Notes under the pieces: model-generated
Databases searched by the model: none
What the model was told of the DNA's origin: nothing
Seen by the model: only the letters and a program-made list of their open reading frames with translations
Origin: Gracilimonas sp046602855
Lineage (GTDB): Bacteria; Bacteroidota; Rhodothermia; Balneolales; Balneolaceae
Direction of reading: 5' to 3'
Length of the DNA: 64,000 nt
NCBI RefSeq assembly: GCF_046602855.1
Contig: NZ_JBKINJ010000001.1
Location: forward strand, 1,736,001-1,800,000
Shown here: piece by piece, positions 17,121 through 26,158 of the stretch
How positions within the stretch are numbered: the stretch's first letter is position 1
How the letters are laid out: each line of letters starts with the position of its first letter
Translations under genes and position numbers: made by a program

Positions 17121-18662
17121 TTAGTTTCCGCCACGTGACCGTTTACTAGAACCGGAGTTCCTGGAAGTACTTTTTGAACTGCTGCGAGTGTTGGTACTTC
17201 GGCTTACGCTTCGTGTTTTTGAGCTTCGGCTAACACTACTGCTTCTTGTTGAAGAGTTATTGATCGCTTTACGGATAGTTCGTCCAAACACTGAGGAACT
17301 TTTGTTATTTCTGACATTTCTATTTCCAAGTTTCCGGTCAGAAGTATTTCTATTCTGAATTGACCTAAAAACATTTCTTTTATCTAAGAATGAGCTTCTG
17401 CTGGTATTAACTCTTCTGTTAGTTTCTACCCTTTTAACAGGAACAGAATATACAGAACGGCTAACCCGTGATATTGACGATCTTTCAATATCACTCCTCT
17501 TGTTGCTTGAACTCAGATTATCGGATCCCCTGCTTCGTGAAGAACTATTCCCTGATGAGGAGCGTGATCTTTTTACGCTACTTCCTGAACGGTTGTTAGA
17601 CCTTGATCTCCCAACCGAGGCACCTGACCCATTATTACTAGAGCTTGATCTGTTAATATTGCTTCCTGAACCTCTTGATCGATTTGAACCACTACCGGCT
17701 GTTCCTCTTGATCGCGTTACGTTTCCTGAGCTTCTGCCAACTGAACCGGATCGGCCTGTACTTCTAACACGAGAACCACTGTTTATTCCTCGAGTCCTGA
17801 TCGAAGATCCTCTGGTTCTTGGAGTGTAATCAGATTTTGATCTGCTTCTGTATGAATCTCTATTGACTAACCCACTGTTTCTTGGACCTTTTCGGTATAA
17901 TTCCGCACTTCTTCTGTAGCGATTTGTTTTGTTATAGCTGTTGTAGATCACAAGGGTATTGTAGTAAGGATTTCCATAAAATCCACCATATCCGTAATTA
18001 GAATAATATCCATAGTATTGATAAGGATGGTACATATACATTGGAAAACCTGAGCTAGTGTAATACCAGTAACCGGTTGGACTATAAAGGTCATATCGCC
18101 AGTTTGAAACCCAAAGGCCACTAAATCCACTAAAATGCAGACCAAATCCTGCTCCCCACATATAATGTCGGTGGAATCTGTGGCTATTCAAATGCCAGCT
18201 GTTGTAAGCCCATGGTTTGTAGCCGTAAAAGTATGAATTTCTGGCATATTTCTGCGCTGCTCTTTCATACCCACCATCGAAGCCGTCGTCATAACCATTT
18301 CCATATCCATCTTCATACCCTTTCCAATAGACATTGTCGGCATAATTTTCTTTATACCAGTTCTCGGTCTTATAGTCTTTATAGTATATTCCAGCTTCTT
18401 CTAGTGCAGCATAATCTTCATCATAGTAATCAGCACTGTAGGCCTGTCGCCCCTGATTCTCTCTATATTCATCATATCTGTTAGACCTGACAGCATCAGG
18501 GTTTTCACGACCATCTTCAAAGCCATCCCAAGCATAATAATCTGAGTAGCGATCGTGCTCAGGAAAGGATTTTTCATAAGCCTGGAACTGTGTGTAACAG
18601 CCTGAGAATATTAATGGAATGATCAGTAAGGATAATCGACTGAATATTTTTGAAGCTTTCAT
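17121..18662 (-). CDS. Tyr/Gly-rich then Ser/Arg-rich lipoprotein of unknown function
   Basis: 513 aa, family not recognised. ATG 18662 is chosen over GTG 18671 because AAGGTG lies at proper spacing before it. A lipobox (IFSGC) follows a short leader. Residues about 25-145 are acidic and Tyr-rich with Gly-Tyr-Asp-Gly turns (GYEDGYGNGYDDGFDGGY). About 145-250 is extremely aromatic (Tyr, Trp, His, Gly). About 260-510 is a low-complexity basic tail of Ser, Arg, Gly, Asn and Thr in short SRS/RSGS-like runs, with almost no acidic residues. Such a tail could bind polyanions such as LPS, exopolysaccharide or DNA at the cell surface (inference). It lies downstream, on the same strand, of the propeller kinase/regulator pair (85 bp gap) and upstream of the FadL-like gene. 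Confidence 0.75.
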   Translation of the reverse strand: MKASKIFSRLSLLIIPLIFSGCYTQFQAYEKSFPEHDRYSDYYAWDGFEDGRENPDAVRSNRYDEYRENQGRQAYSADYYDEDYAALEEAGIYYKDYKTENWYKENYADNVYWKGYEDGYGNGYDDGFDGGYERAAQKYARNSYFYGYKPWAYNSWHLNSHRFHRHYMWGAGFGLHFSGFSGLWVSNWRYDLYSPTGYWYYTSSGFPMYMYHPYQYYGYYSNYGYGGFYGNPYYNTLVIYNSYNKTNRYRRSAELYRKGPRNSGLVNRDSYRSRSKSDYTPRTRGSSIRTRGINSGSRVRSTGRSGSVGRSSGNVTRSRGTAGSGSNRSRGSGSNINRSSSSNNGSGASVGRSRSNNRSGSSVKRSRSSSGNSSSRSRGSDNLSSSNKRSDIERSSISRVSRSVYSVPVKRVETNRRVNTSRSSFLDKRNVFRSIQNRNTSDRKLGNRNVRNNKSSSVFGRTIRKAINNSSTRSSSVSRSSKTRSVSRSTNTRSSSKSTSRNSGSSKRSRGGN

Positions 18663-18747
18663 GGGTCTCACCTTCTAAGTGATTATTAATTTCTTAACTG
18701 AATATGTCTCATCCCACGGAAAAAAAAAGTCACATGATAATGTTAGT

Positions 18748-19380
18748 CTAAATTTCACCTCTCAGTGATTTGGCTATGACCTCTGCCTTGGAATTAACGT
18801 GTAGTTTCTTGTAAATATTGCGAATATGTGCTCTTACCGTGTCTATAGAGATATCATATCTGTCAGCTATAAGTTTATAACTGAGTCCATCTACTAAACC
18901 GTTCACTATATCCTGTTCACGATTTGTGAGCATACTGTCCTCATTCTTTTTGGGTGCCTCTTCGTTGAAATGAGAGATCACCTTTCTGGCGATCTGAGGT
19001 GACATTGGTGCCCCACCCTTCAATAAGTTTTGGATGGACTCTTTAATTTCCGGCAGTGAAGTATGCTTCAATAAATAACCTGAGGCACCTGCTTTAAGTG
19101 AATCAAAGATCTTGTGTGAATCATGATATACAGTAAGCATGATGATCTCAATTTCAGGGTATTTACCCTTAATCACTTCCATTCCTTTGATGCCGGACAT
19201 TCCGGGTAGTTGTATATCCATTAATATCACATCAGGATGCTTGTGCTCTTCTAAATAGTCAAGCATTTCTTCTACAGAATCTACCGCAACCGGACATTCC
19301 ATATCTTTCTGCATATCAAGATACCTTTGGATCAAATCTCTGATCTTTTTATTGTCTTCAACTATTCCAATAATGGCCAT
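18748..19380 (-). CDS. NarL/LuxR-type response regulator
   Basis: 210 aa. The receiver domain (1 to about 120) has VEDN at the start, phosphoacceptor Asp55 (VILMDIQLPG), the conserved Thr in MLTVYHD and Lys in YLLKHTS. The C-terminal LuxR-type helix-turn-helix (about 145-208) has LTNREQDIVNGLVDGLSYK and DTVRAHIRNIYKKLHV. It is the DNA-binding partner of the propeller kinase whose stop lies 4 bp upstream. Its AAAGGTGA ribosome site sits in the end of the kinase gene, implying coupled translation. Targets are unknown; the same-strand surface-protein genes just downstream are candidates. Confidence 0.96.
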   Translation of the reverse strand: MAIIGIVEDNKKIRDLIQRYLDMQKDMECPVAVDSVEEMLDYLEEHKHPDVILMDIQLPGMSGIKGMEVIKGKYPEIEIIMLTVYHDSHKIFDSLKAGASGYLLKHTSLPEIKESIQNLLKGGAPMSPQIARKVISHFNEEAPKKNEDSMLTNREQDIVNGLVDGLSYKLIADRYDISIDTVRAHIRNIYKKLHVNSKAEVIAKSLRGEI

Positions 19381-19384
19381 AATG

Positions 19385-22267
19385 TCACCTTTGATTAGGC
19401 TTTAGCTTTCCCTTAACTGTGATGGAAAAACCATTTTCTGTATTAATACTAATATCTGCGCCAATTCTCTTCGCTCGCATTTCCATATTACGGAGCCCAT
19501 GCCCGGTTTTCTTAGTTCCTCTTCCGGTGGTACCATTGTCTAATATATTGAATTCGAAGCTTCCATTTTGATTTTCCATTTTAATGACAACTCGATCACC
19601 GTTAGAGTATTTAGCTATGTTGTTTACAGCTTCTTTAAATATCAGGTATACATTCTCTTTTACTGAAACTGGCAGTTTATTATCCATATTCAGGTTTTCG
19701 AAATCATACCAAACATCCATGTTCTTCTTTTCGAGTGTATTTAAAACATAATCCTGCATTCGGTCTGTCAGGTCGCCCAGAGTGTCGTTTCTTGCATCGA
19801 TCGACCAAACAATATCATCCAAGCTTGATACAATTTTCCGACAATTATCACCGATCTGAGCCAATGATTTCTTGATCTCTCCCTGAATATCTCCGGCCAA
19901 TAAAAAATCTGACTGAAGAGCGATCTCTGTTAAACTGGCACCTACATCGTCATGAAGGTCACTGGCAATACGAACACGCATTCGCTCTATATCGATCATT
20001 TTTCTTACCCTGTAGTAGTTATAGAACAAATAGATGATACCTACGATTATCGATCCGATCAGTATCCAAAACCACCATTGCATCCAAAACGGAGCTGAGA
20101 TCACGAACTTGAGCTCCTCAACCTCAGGACTCCATGCACCGTTGATATTTCGTCCATGAATTTTAAATGTGTATTCCCCTGGTGGCAAGGAAGGATATTT
20201 AACACTTCTCGAATTTGTTCTTTGCCATTCAGGATCTATACCGCTCAATTGGTATTCATATAGGATCTGATTTGGTGCCGAAAAATTAATTCCGGTATAA
20301 CTGATCTCAACATAATTCTCCCGATGAGAAAGTTTAAATTCTCTGTCGGGTTCATAATCCCTTCCCGAGGCATTAACAGCTGTAATATGCACCTTTGGAG
20401 GAACCTGACTGACCGAGTATCGATTTGGGTCAAACCGGCTCAATCCTTCCACCGTACCAAACCATAAAACACCACTACTATCTTCATACACAGCGCCAAG
20501 GTTTAACTCGTTTGTGATCAAACCGAGTTCTTTATTCAGGATCTTAAAGCTAAGGTTTCTGTTTCTATCATTTGAACTAAAATAGGCATCTTTATCAAAT
20601 CGTATGACTCCTTCAGTTGAACCGATCCAATAAAACCCTTCTGAATTCTTATATATGAAATAAGCCACATCATCTGGCAGACCGTCTTCCACGGTAATAC
20701 TTTGAAATTTCAGTCCGTCAAACCAAGCTAAACCACCAAAAGTAGCAGCCCAAATAGTCCCGTCATCATCATGCATCAGGTTCATGACTGCATTATTAGG
20801 CAACCCTTCCTGTATAGCAAAACTTTGAAACTCACCGTCAAGGTATCTGGTGATGCCACCATAAGTAGCGATCCATATTGAGCCGTCATCCCCTTCTACT
20901 GAATCCAAAACACGATTACTAATGATACCCTCTTCTGTTGTAATTTGCTCAAATTTACCATCTCTATAGTGAACAATTCCATCATCATAGGTACTTATCC
21001 AAAAGCTGCCATCAGAGGCTTCCATTACGTTTCGAACCTTTCGGAATGGAAATTCTTTATCCTGGAATACCTTCAAATAACCGTTTGATACCCTGGCCAG
21101 TCCTTCTCTCATTCCAATCCAAATATCCCCATTTGAATCCTTGAAAAGTGTATAGACCTGATTGTCCGGTAGAGACGAATTTTCTTGATATGGTGTTAAG
21201 TTTCCATCTTCATAAATGGTAATACCGCCACCATAAGTGGCTATCCATATCCTGCCGTTTTGATCTTCTGTGAAAGAGGTCACAAGATTATTCGTCAAAC
21301 CAAGTTCAGTATCATAATTCGCGAAGTAATCGCCAATGAAGAAATTCACGCCGCCCCCAAAGGTTCCAAACCATACATTTCTTTCACTATCAATTAAGCT
21401 GGAGTAAATGATCTCATTTGAAATACCGGATCCGGCATCAAAATTCTTGAAATCCTCACCATCAAAATGACTTATCCCTCCTTCCGTCCCGATCCATAAT
21501 TCACCTTTCTCAGTGATCGAAACGGTCCTGATGAGATCATTAATGAGTCCATCCTGTACATCAAAAACTTTAAATTCCTTTCCATCATATTTTACCAGAC
21601 CACTCCGAGTCCCAATCCATACAGTCCCACTCTGATCTACTTTTACATCCCGGATCCGATTGGCCGGCAGACCTTCATCTGTACCATAAGTTCTGAAATT
21701 ACCGTTTTCAAGTACTGTAAGACCATCTCTAGTTGCAAACCATAAGGTGCCATTCTCGCTTTCAGCAACTGCCCTTACCCTATTATCACCAAGACCATTT
21801 GAAGTAGTGTATTGAGCAATTTGAATTCCATCAGAATAATGCCACACCCCATTCCCATCAGTACCAAACCACATGTCACCAAGCATATCCTGATAAATAC
21901 TTATGACTGTACTGTTATTCAAAGCACTGTAGTCAGGATCAGTATGGATACTGTCATCCTTTATAAAATTTACCCCAGCCTCTGAGCCAATCCAGATAAT
22001 TCCCCGGTCATCTTTCAATAGTGACCGCAAACGACTGCTGTTCAATCCCTGCTCTTCAAAATAATTACGAAAATTGACTCCATCATATCGGTTCAGCCCA
22101 AACCCGGTAGCCAGCCAAATGTAGCCATTATCATCTTGGGCAATATCATAGACTACTGATTCACTTAAGCCTTGTTCAATAGAAAACGCTCTGAAAGGGT
22201 AACGTTGAGCCTGAGCTAATTCTATTAGGCTAAAAAATAGCGTGATTATGAGTATGGTCTGTTTCAT
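19385..22267 (-). CDS. Periplasmic-propeller sensor histidine kinase (HisKA_3 type)
   Basis: 960 aa membrane kinase. Signal/anchor about 1-20, then about 600 residues of Reg_prop repeats, each near 40 residues with an IWIGT/DDGTIW-like signature, forming two seven-bladed propellers. A Y_Y_Y immunoglobulin-like domain (about 650-715, LPPGEYTFKIHGRNINGAWS) and one transmembrane helix (about 727-750) follow. The HisKA_3 dimerisation domain has phospho-acceptor His772 (SDLHDDVGASL), and the HATPase has an N-box (EAVNNIAKYS) and G box (TGHGLRNMEMRAKRIGA). This architecture matches Bacteroidota sensors for polysaccharide or nutrient signals, but it is non-hybrid and uses the separate NarL-type regulator downstream. 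The ligand is unknown. Confidence 0.95.
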   Translation of the reverse strand: MKQTILIITLFFSLIELAQAQRYPFRAFSIEQGLSESVVYDIAQDDNGYIWLATGFGLNRYDGVNFRNYFEEQGLNSSRLRSLLKDDRGIIWIGSEAGVNFIKDDSIHTDPDYSALNNSTVISIYQDMLGDMWFGTDGNGVWHYSDGIQIAQYTTSNGLGDNRVRAVAESENGTLWFATRDGLTVLENGNFRTYGTDEGLPANRIRDVKVDQSGTVWIGTRSGLVKYDGKEFKVFDVQDGLINDLIRTVSITEKGELWIGTEGGISHFDGEDFKNFDAGSGISNEIIYSSLIDSERNVWFGTFGGGVNFFIGDYFANYDTELGLTNNLVTSFTEDQNGRIWIATYGGGITIYEDGNLTPYQENSSLPDNQVYTLFKDSNGDIWIGMREGLARVSNGYLKVFQDKEFPFRKVRNVMEASDGSFWISTYDDGIVHYRDGKFEQITTEEGIISNRVLDSVEGDDGSIWIATYGGITRYLDGEFQSFAIQEGLPNNAVMNLMHDDDGTIWAATFGGLAWFDGLKFQSITVEDGLPDDVAYFIYKNSEGFYWIGSTEGVIRFDKDAYFSSNDRNRNLSFKILNKELGLITNELNLGAVYEDSSGVLWFGTVEGLSRFDPNRYSVSQVPPKVHITAVNASGRDYEPDREFKLSHRENYVEISYTGINFSAPNQILYEYQLSGIDPEWQRTNSRSVKYPSLPPGEYTFKIHGRNINGAWSPEVEELKFVISAPFWMQWWFWILIGSIIVGIIYLFYNYYRVRKMIDIERMRVRIASDLHDDVGASLTEIALQSDFLLAGDIQGEIKKSLAQIGDNCRKIVSSLDDIVWSIDARNDTLGDLTDRMQDYVLNTLEKKNMDVWYDFENLNMDNKLPVSVKENVYLIFKEAVNNIAKYSNGDRVVIKMENQNGSFEFNILDNGTTGRGTKKTGHGLRNMEMRAKRIGADISINTENGFSITVKGKLKPNQR

Positions 22268-22326
22268 GTCAGTAAATGTAACGCAAACAAATCAGCATTA
22301 GTAGGCCTTAAAATGATATAAATTAA

Positions 22327-22359
22327 AAAGCCCTGCATCTGATATCAGATACAGGGCTT
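22327..22359 (-). terminator. Intrinsic terminator after the primary sigma gene
   Basis: On the minus strand the arms AAGCCCTG and CAGGGCTT, with inner pairing through ATCTGATATCAGAT, are followed by TTTTTAATT, 24 bp past the sigma factor stop. Confidence 0.88.
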
Positions 22360-22382
22360 ATCTCACGATAAATTAATTTTAA

Positions 22383-23237
22383 TTAACCTAAGTAGGCTCT
22401 CAGTGCAGCACTTCTATTGTGATGTCTTAATTTTCTAAGTGCTTTTTCTTTGATCTGACGTACACGCTCACGTGTCAGGTCAAAACGTTCTCCAATTTCT
22501 TCTAAAGTAAGAGAATGTTCACGACCTATACCAAAATAAAGCCGGATCACTTCAGCTTCACGGGTAGTCAGTTTTGAAAGTGCTCTTTCGATCTCAACTT
22601 TCAAAGATTCCCCCATTAGATCAAAATCCGGATTTGGGATCTCCTCGTTTTCTAAAACGTCAAGAAGCCTGTTGTCTTCACCTTGTGCAAAAGGTGCATC
22701 CATAGATAGGTGACGGCCGGAGATCTTGAGTGTATCTGCAACTTCACCAACAGTCATTTCAAGACTTTCAGCAAGTTCATGAGCTGAAGGCACTCGTTCA
22801 TACTCCTGCTCCAGCTTCGAAAGTTCCTTACCTATCTTGTTTAAAGCACCTACCCTGTTAAGAGGTAAACGAACAATACGAGATTGCTCAGCCAAAGCCT
22901 GCAGTATAGATTGGCGAATCCACCAAACCGCATATGAAATAAACTTAAATCCACGGGTTTCATCGAAACGTTTGGCTGCTTTGATCAAACCAAGATTTCC
23001 CTCGTTGATCAAGTCGCCCAGAGAAAGACCTTGGTTTTGATACTGTTTAGCTACAGAAACAACGAAACGGAGGTTAGCTTTCGTAAGATCTTCAAGTGCT
23101 CTCTGACTCCCTTTCTGAATTTCTTTGGCCAGACGAACTTCATCATCCGGTGTAATTAATTTCTCTTTTCCAATTTCGTGCAGATAGCGATCTAATGACT
23201 CTGACTCACGAGTAGAGATTCCAGAACTTTTTGCCAC
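22383..23237 (-). CDS. rpoD: Primary RNA polymerase sigma factor, short Bacteroidota type
   Basis: 284 aa sigma-70. Region 1.2 is at about 10-45 (SLDRYLHEIGKEKLI). Region 2 is at about 48-118, with ANLRFVVSVAKQYQNQGLSLGDLI and the -10-binding helix FKFISYAVWWIRQSI. Region 3 is at about 125-200, and region 4 is at about 215-275, with the helix-turn-helix LTLEEIGERFDLTRERVRQIKEKALRKLR. It lacks region 1.1 and the large non-conserved insert of proteobacterial RpoD. This short form is the primary sigma factor of Bacteroidota and relatives, which read TTG/TAnnTTTG promoters. It is monocistronic: about 200 bp upstream is free of genes and a terminator follows. Confidence 0.96.
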   Translation of the reverse strand: MAKSSGISTRESESLDRYLHEIGKEKLITPDDEVRLAKEIQKGSQRALEDLTKANLRFVVSVAKQYQNQGLSLGDLINEGNLGLIKAAKRFDETRGFKFISYAVWWIRQSILQALAEQSRIVRLPLNRVGALNKIGKELSKLEQEYERVPSAHELAESLEMTVGEVADTLKISGRHLSMDAPFAQGEDNRLLDVLENEEIPNPDFDLMGESLKVEIERALSKLTTREAEVIRLYFGIGREHSLTLEEIGERFDLTRERVRQIKEKALRKLRHHNRSAALRAYLG

Positions 23238-23443
23238 TGTGTATATATGGTTTAATGAATGTTAGAGTAAGCAGGTGCGCAGACAATTTTAATATAATCT
23301 TATATTAGATAGTCACGTATCTTAAGCATAAATATTGCGCCTACATCTTAATGAAATTTACAATTAGCCAATATAAGCAATTATTGCTTCAATTTTAAAT
23401 ACGCATTGTCAGCTTTTTATAGATCATCGGATAGGCCACTATC

Positions 23444-24607
23444 CTATTTTATAAAAGATTTTCCCGGAAAATTATTCGGTAGTGTAAAAAAAGACGCTAT
23501 ACTTTTTGCAATATTTGAGAAGGTATCACCTGTTCCCAGGTTTTCCTTAATTGCCATACCTTTTGGAAATACCAGCAGTGGTACAAACTCTCTTGAGTGA
23601 TCCGTGCTTTCTGAACAAGGATCGTTTCCATGATCTCCTGTAATAATTAGAAGATCATCTTCGCTAATCATTGAAACAATAGCAGGTATTGCCTTATCAA
23701 ATTCTTCAAGACTTCCTGCAAATCCCTCCGGATCCAGGCGGTGCCCAAATAACTGATCCGTATCGATCAGGTTTACAAATACCAAACTATTATCCAGATC
23801 AGACATCAGACTGAGTAATTCAGTTATTCCCTGAGCATTACTTTTTGTGGGGTGAGATTCAGTGAAGCCTACACCTGCAAAAAGATCGGCGACTTTCCCT
23901 ACAGAATGAGTTTCAAACCCAGCATCCTGTAACTTTTTCACCAAATTATTTTCTGGGGGAATGGAAGAATAATCATGCCTTTGATCGGAGATGCGTTCAA
24001 AATTACCTGGTTTTCCCTTGAAGGGCCGGGCTATGACTCGCCCAACCTCATGTTCATCTATACAAACTTTATGCCTTGCGATATCACACCATTCGTAAAG
24101 ATTTTTAACAGGAATTATATCTTTATGGCAAGCCACCTGAAAGACACTGTCTGCTGAAGTATAAACGATCGGATATCCAGTTTTCAGATGTTCTTTACCA
24201 TAATCACGAATTACATCGGTTCCTGAATAAGGTTTGTTACACAAAACCCCCTGGACCCCAATTTCAGCACAAAAAATCTCTATAACTTCTTCCGGAAAAC
24301 CATCAGGATAGGTTGGAAAGGCTCGATCTAAATGTATACCGGAAATTTCCCAGTGACCGGTGGTCGAGTCTTTACCGGCAGATACCTCTCTGAGTTTTCC
24401 ATAAGCGGCCAGTGGATCATCATTTTCAGAAACTGAAGCAAGTGGAATAATATTTCCAATTCCCATTTTTTGCAGATTTGGCAGCTTAACACCTGTTTCC
24501 TCACAAACATGACCAAGTGTGTTCATATCAGAATCGCCGTATTCAGCAGAATCTTCCTGTGCTCCTACCCCAAGGCCATCAATTACGATCAAATACACAT
24601 TCCCCAT
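23444..24607 (-). CDS. deoB: Phosphopentomutase
   Basis: 387 aa, full length for the family. It interconverts ribose-1-phosphate and ribose-5-phosphate (and the deoxy forms) in nucleoside salvage. Alkaline-phosphatase-superfamily features: the N-terminal metal site VIDGLGVGA (Asp10), GKDSTTGHWEISG (about 78-90) with the phosphorylated Thr region, DTDQLFGHR, and the late metal site ITGDHGNDPC followed by STDHSRE. The start ATG overlaps the stop of the upstream GAF-domain gene by one base (TAATG), so translation is probably coupled. No other nucleoside-catabolic gene is adjacent, which makes that pairing unusual. Confidence 0.96.
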   Translation of the reverse strand: MGNVYLIVIDGLGVGAQEDSAEYGDSDMNTLGHVCEETGVKLPNLQKMGIGNIIPLASVSENDDPLAAYGKLREVSAGKDSTTGHWEISGIHLDRAFPTYPDGFPEEVIEIFCAEIGVQGVLCNKPYSGTDVIRDYGKEHLKTGYPIVYTSADSVFQVACHKDIIPVKNLYEWCDIARHKVCIDEHEVGRVIARPFKGKPGNFERISDQRHDYSSIPPENNLVKKLQDAGFETHSVGKVADLFAGVGFTESHPTKSNAQGITELLSLMSDLDNSLVFVNLIDTDQLFGHRLDPEGFAGSLEEFDKAIPAIVSMISEDDLLIITGDHGNDPCSESTDHSREFVPLLVFPKGMAIKENLGTGDTFSNIAKSIASFFTLPNNFPGKSFIK

Positions 24608-26070
24608 TACGCTTCCACTACCTCAGCTTCACTGTCATTCATTACATTATTCAGTGCCTTTTTCGCACGATCAACGGCTTGATAATTATTTACTGTATCA
24701 GCGGTTAGTTTTGTGTATCCAGCTTTAAATTCTGCCCGTATCGATCCCCCAATAGACAGCTCCAGACCATATTCCATTCTTGATCTTACCTTGTCTATCC
24801 AGGTAGTTACAGCCTCTTCATCATCGCTCTGAATAATGAACATATACACGTAATCTGAATTATAACCCATATAACCGGGAATCCCATGAACAGATGGATT
24901 AAGAGCTGAAACAAAATCTGTCTGAATTTTTTGCAGATCCTCAAGTCGGTATTTTGTTCTCAATCCCGAAACGTCATCAGGGGAAATAAAACCTATCCAC
25001 GTATTGTCTGATCCTCCCTTTTTTAATCGCTCAAGTTCGCACGTCAAACTCAGCTCCCACAATTCTGGCATATAAGCTCCAAAATTCTGTGTGAATAATT
25101 CAGAAGCAGCCTCTGGTTTTTTGATTGATGTTTGAATACTTAGAGAAGCTATCCGCACCAGGTTGATCAGTTTATGCTTAGTGGAATCTTTAAAAGTCAA
25201 AGGGTCATTGTCGTAACATACTACCACACCCTGCCTCCGGTCGTTGATCATGATCGGTATGGCAAGCGAAGCTCCATCTGTTCTTGTTTCAGAAGATGAG
25301 ATCCGCCGTGGATTATTGTTAAAATGCATCGTAAAGACAGGCTCACCCTTTTCAAGGGCATCATAGGCAACGCTTTTTTCCTGCAACTGCAAACCCAATT
25401 TTGGTGGATTCTTAGCTTTAACAGCTCTTAGTATAAGATTCCAGGATTCCATCCCGGGTGCTAAAAATACAGCACCACCACCCGGCAAGTTACTTTGAAT
25501 CTCATTCAGCATATTTTCAAGTATCTCTACCCTATGCTGCCTGAAATCAATTTTTGTTACTGATTTCTCGTATTTTTCCCATTGCTCCTGACCTTCATGC
25601 AGATCTACTACTTCAAGGTAGGTATCCAAAACATTCACCAAAGCGTTATTGTAAGAAAGGATCCTGTCATGGATCAATTCCTGATCGATATCCTTTTCAC
25701 TTTCAAGGACCGTTAGAGCAACCGTTTCCCCCTTGTTTATAAATGGTATAATGAGAATGCTTTTAGCTTGAACAAAATCAAAATAATGCATCAGTTTGGC
25801 TTTAGAAATATCCTCTCCAACTACCAACTGAATAATATCTTCGGCATCCTGAAATTCATTTAGAAAATGATTTTCGAAATTTACTCGGTCTTTAAACATT
25901 ACGTTTGGAAGACGTGTGCTATTGGTTTCCCATACAAATTGCTCTCTTGAACGGTTAACCCAACACATATGAGCCAGCTCCACTCCGGTTGAGGTTCTTA
26001 GCAAATGCACCAAATCCTGTATGATCTGCTTGAACTCTCTGAGCGCTTTATCCTGTCGATCTAATGACAT
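24607..26070 (-). CDS. Tandem GAF-like protein with degenerate GGDEF-like C-terminus
   Basis: 487 aa soluble protein without a signal or membrane segment. I read two GAF-like sensory domains (about 10-165, with KSILIIPFINKGETVALTVL; about 190-335, with GASLAIPIMINDRRQGVVVC). A C-terminal domain (about 355-475) has a diguanylate-cyclase-like pattern: GYNSDYVYMFII where the active GG(D/E)EF would be, and AGYTKLTADTVNNYQAVDRAK resembling the terminal GGDEF helix. The catalytic signature is absent, so it is not expected to make c-di-GMP. A role as receptor or scaffold is possible. It overlaps deoB by 1 bp. Family assignment is from pattern only. Confidence 0.65.
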   Translation of the reverse strand: MSLDRQDKALREFKQIIQDLVHLLRTSTGVELAHMCWVNRSREQFVWETNSTRLPNVMFKDRVNFENHFLNEFQDAEDIIQLVVGEDISKAKLMHYFDFVQAKSILIIPFINKGETVALTVLESEKDIDQELIHDRILSYNNALVNVLDTYLEVVDLHEGQEQWEKYEKSVTKIDFRQHRVEILENMLNEIQSNLPGGGAVFLAPGMESWNLILRAVKAKNPPKLGLQLQEKSVAYDALEKGEPVFTMHFNNNPRRISSSETRTDGASLAIPIMINDRRQGVVVCYDNDPLTFKDSTKHKLINLVRIASLSIQTSIKKPEAASELFTQNFGAYMPELWELSLTCELERLKKGGSDNTWIGFISPDDVSGLRTKYRLEDLQKIQTDFVSALNPSVHGIPGYMGYNSDYVYMFIIQSDDEEAVTTWIDKVRSRMEYGLELSIGGSIRAEFKAGYTKLTADTVNNYQAVDRAKKALNNVMNDSEAEVVEA

Positions 26071-26158
26071 TTTTTAAATTTATTTCTAAATGTACTATTC
26101 TGATTTAGTTTAGGAAATTCTATCCACACTTCCTTATTCGTTACCACCGGGAAGGTTT

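Noticed and set aside
17500..17829. Open frame antisense to the Ser/Arg-rich tail
   Set aside because: It is a by-product of Ser/Arg codon composition (it reads as Leu/Glu/Asp/Pro repeats) and has no ribosome site.
23429..23444. GGATAG-GCCA-CTATCC hairpin at the deoB stop
   Set aside because: A perfect 6-bp stem but without a T tract on the minus strand; too weak to call a terminator.
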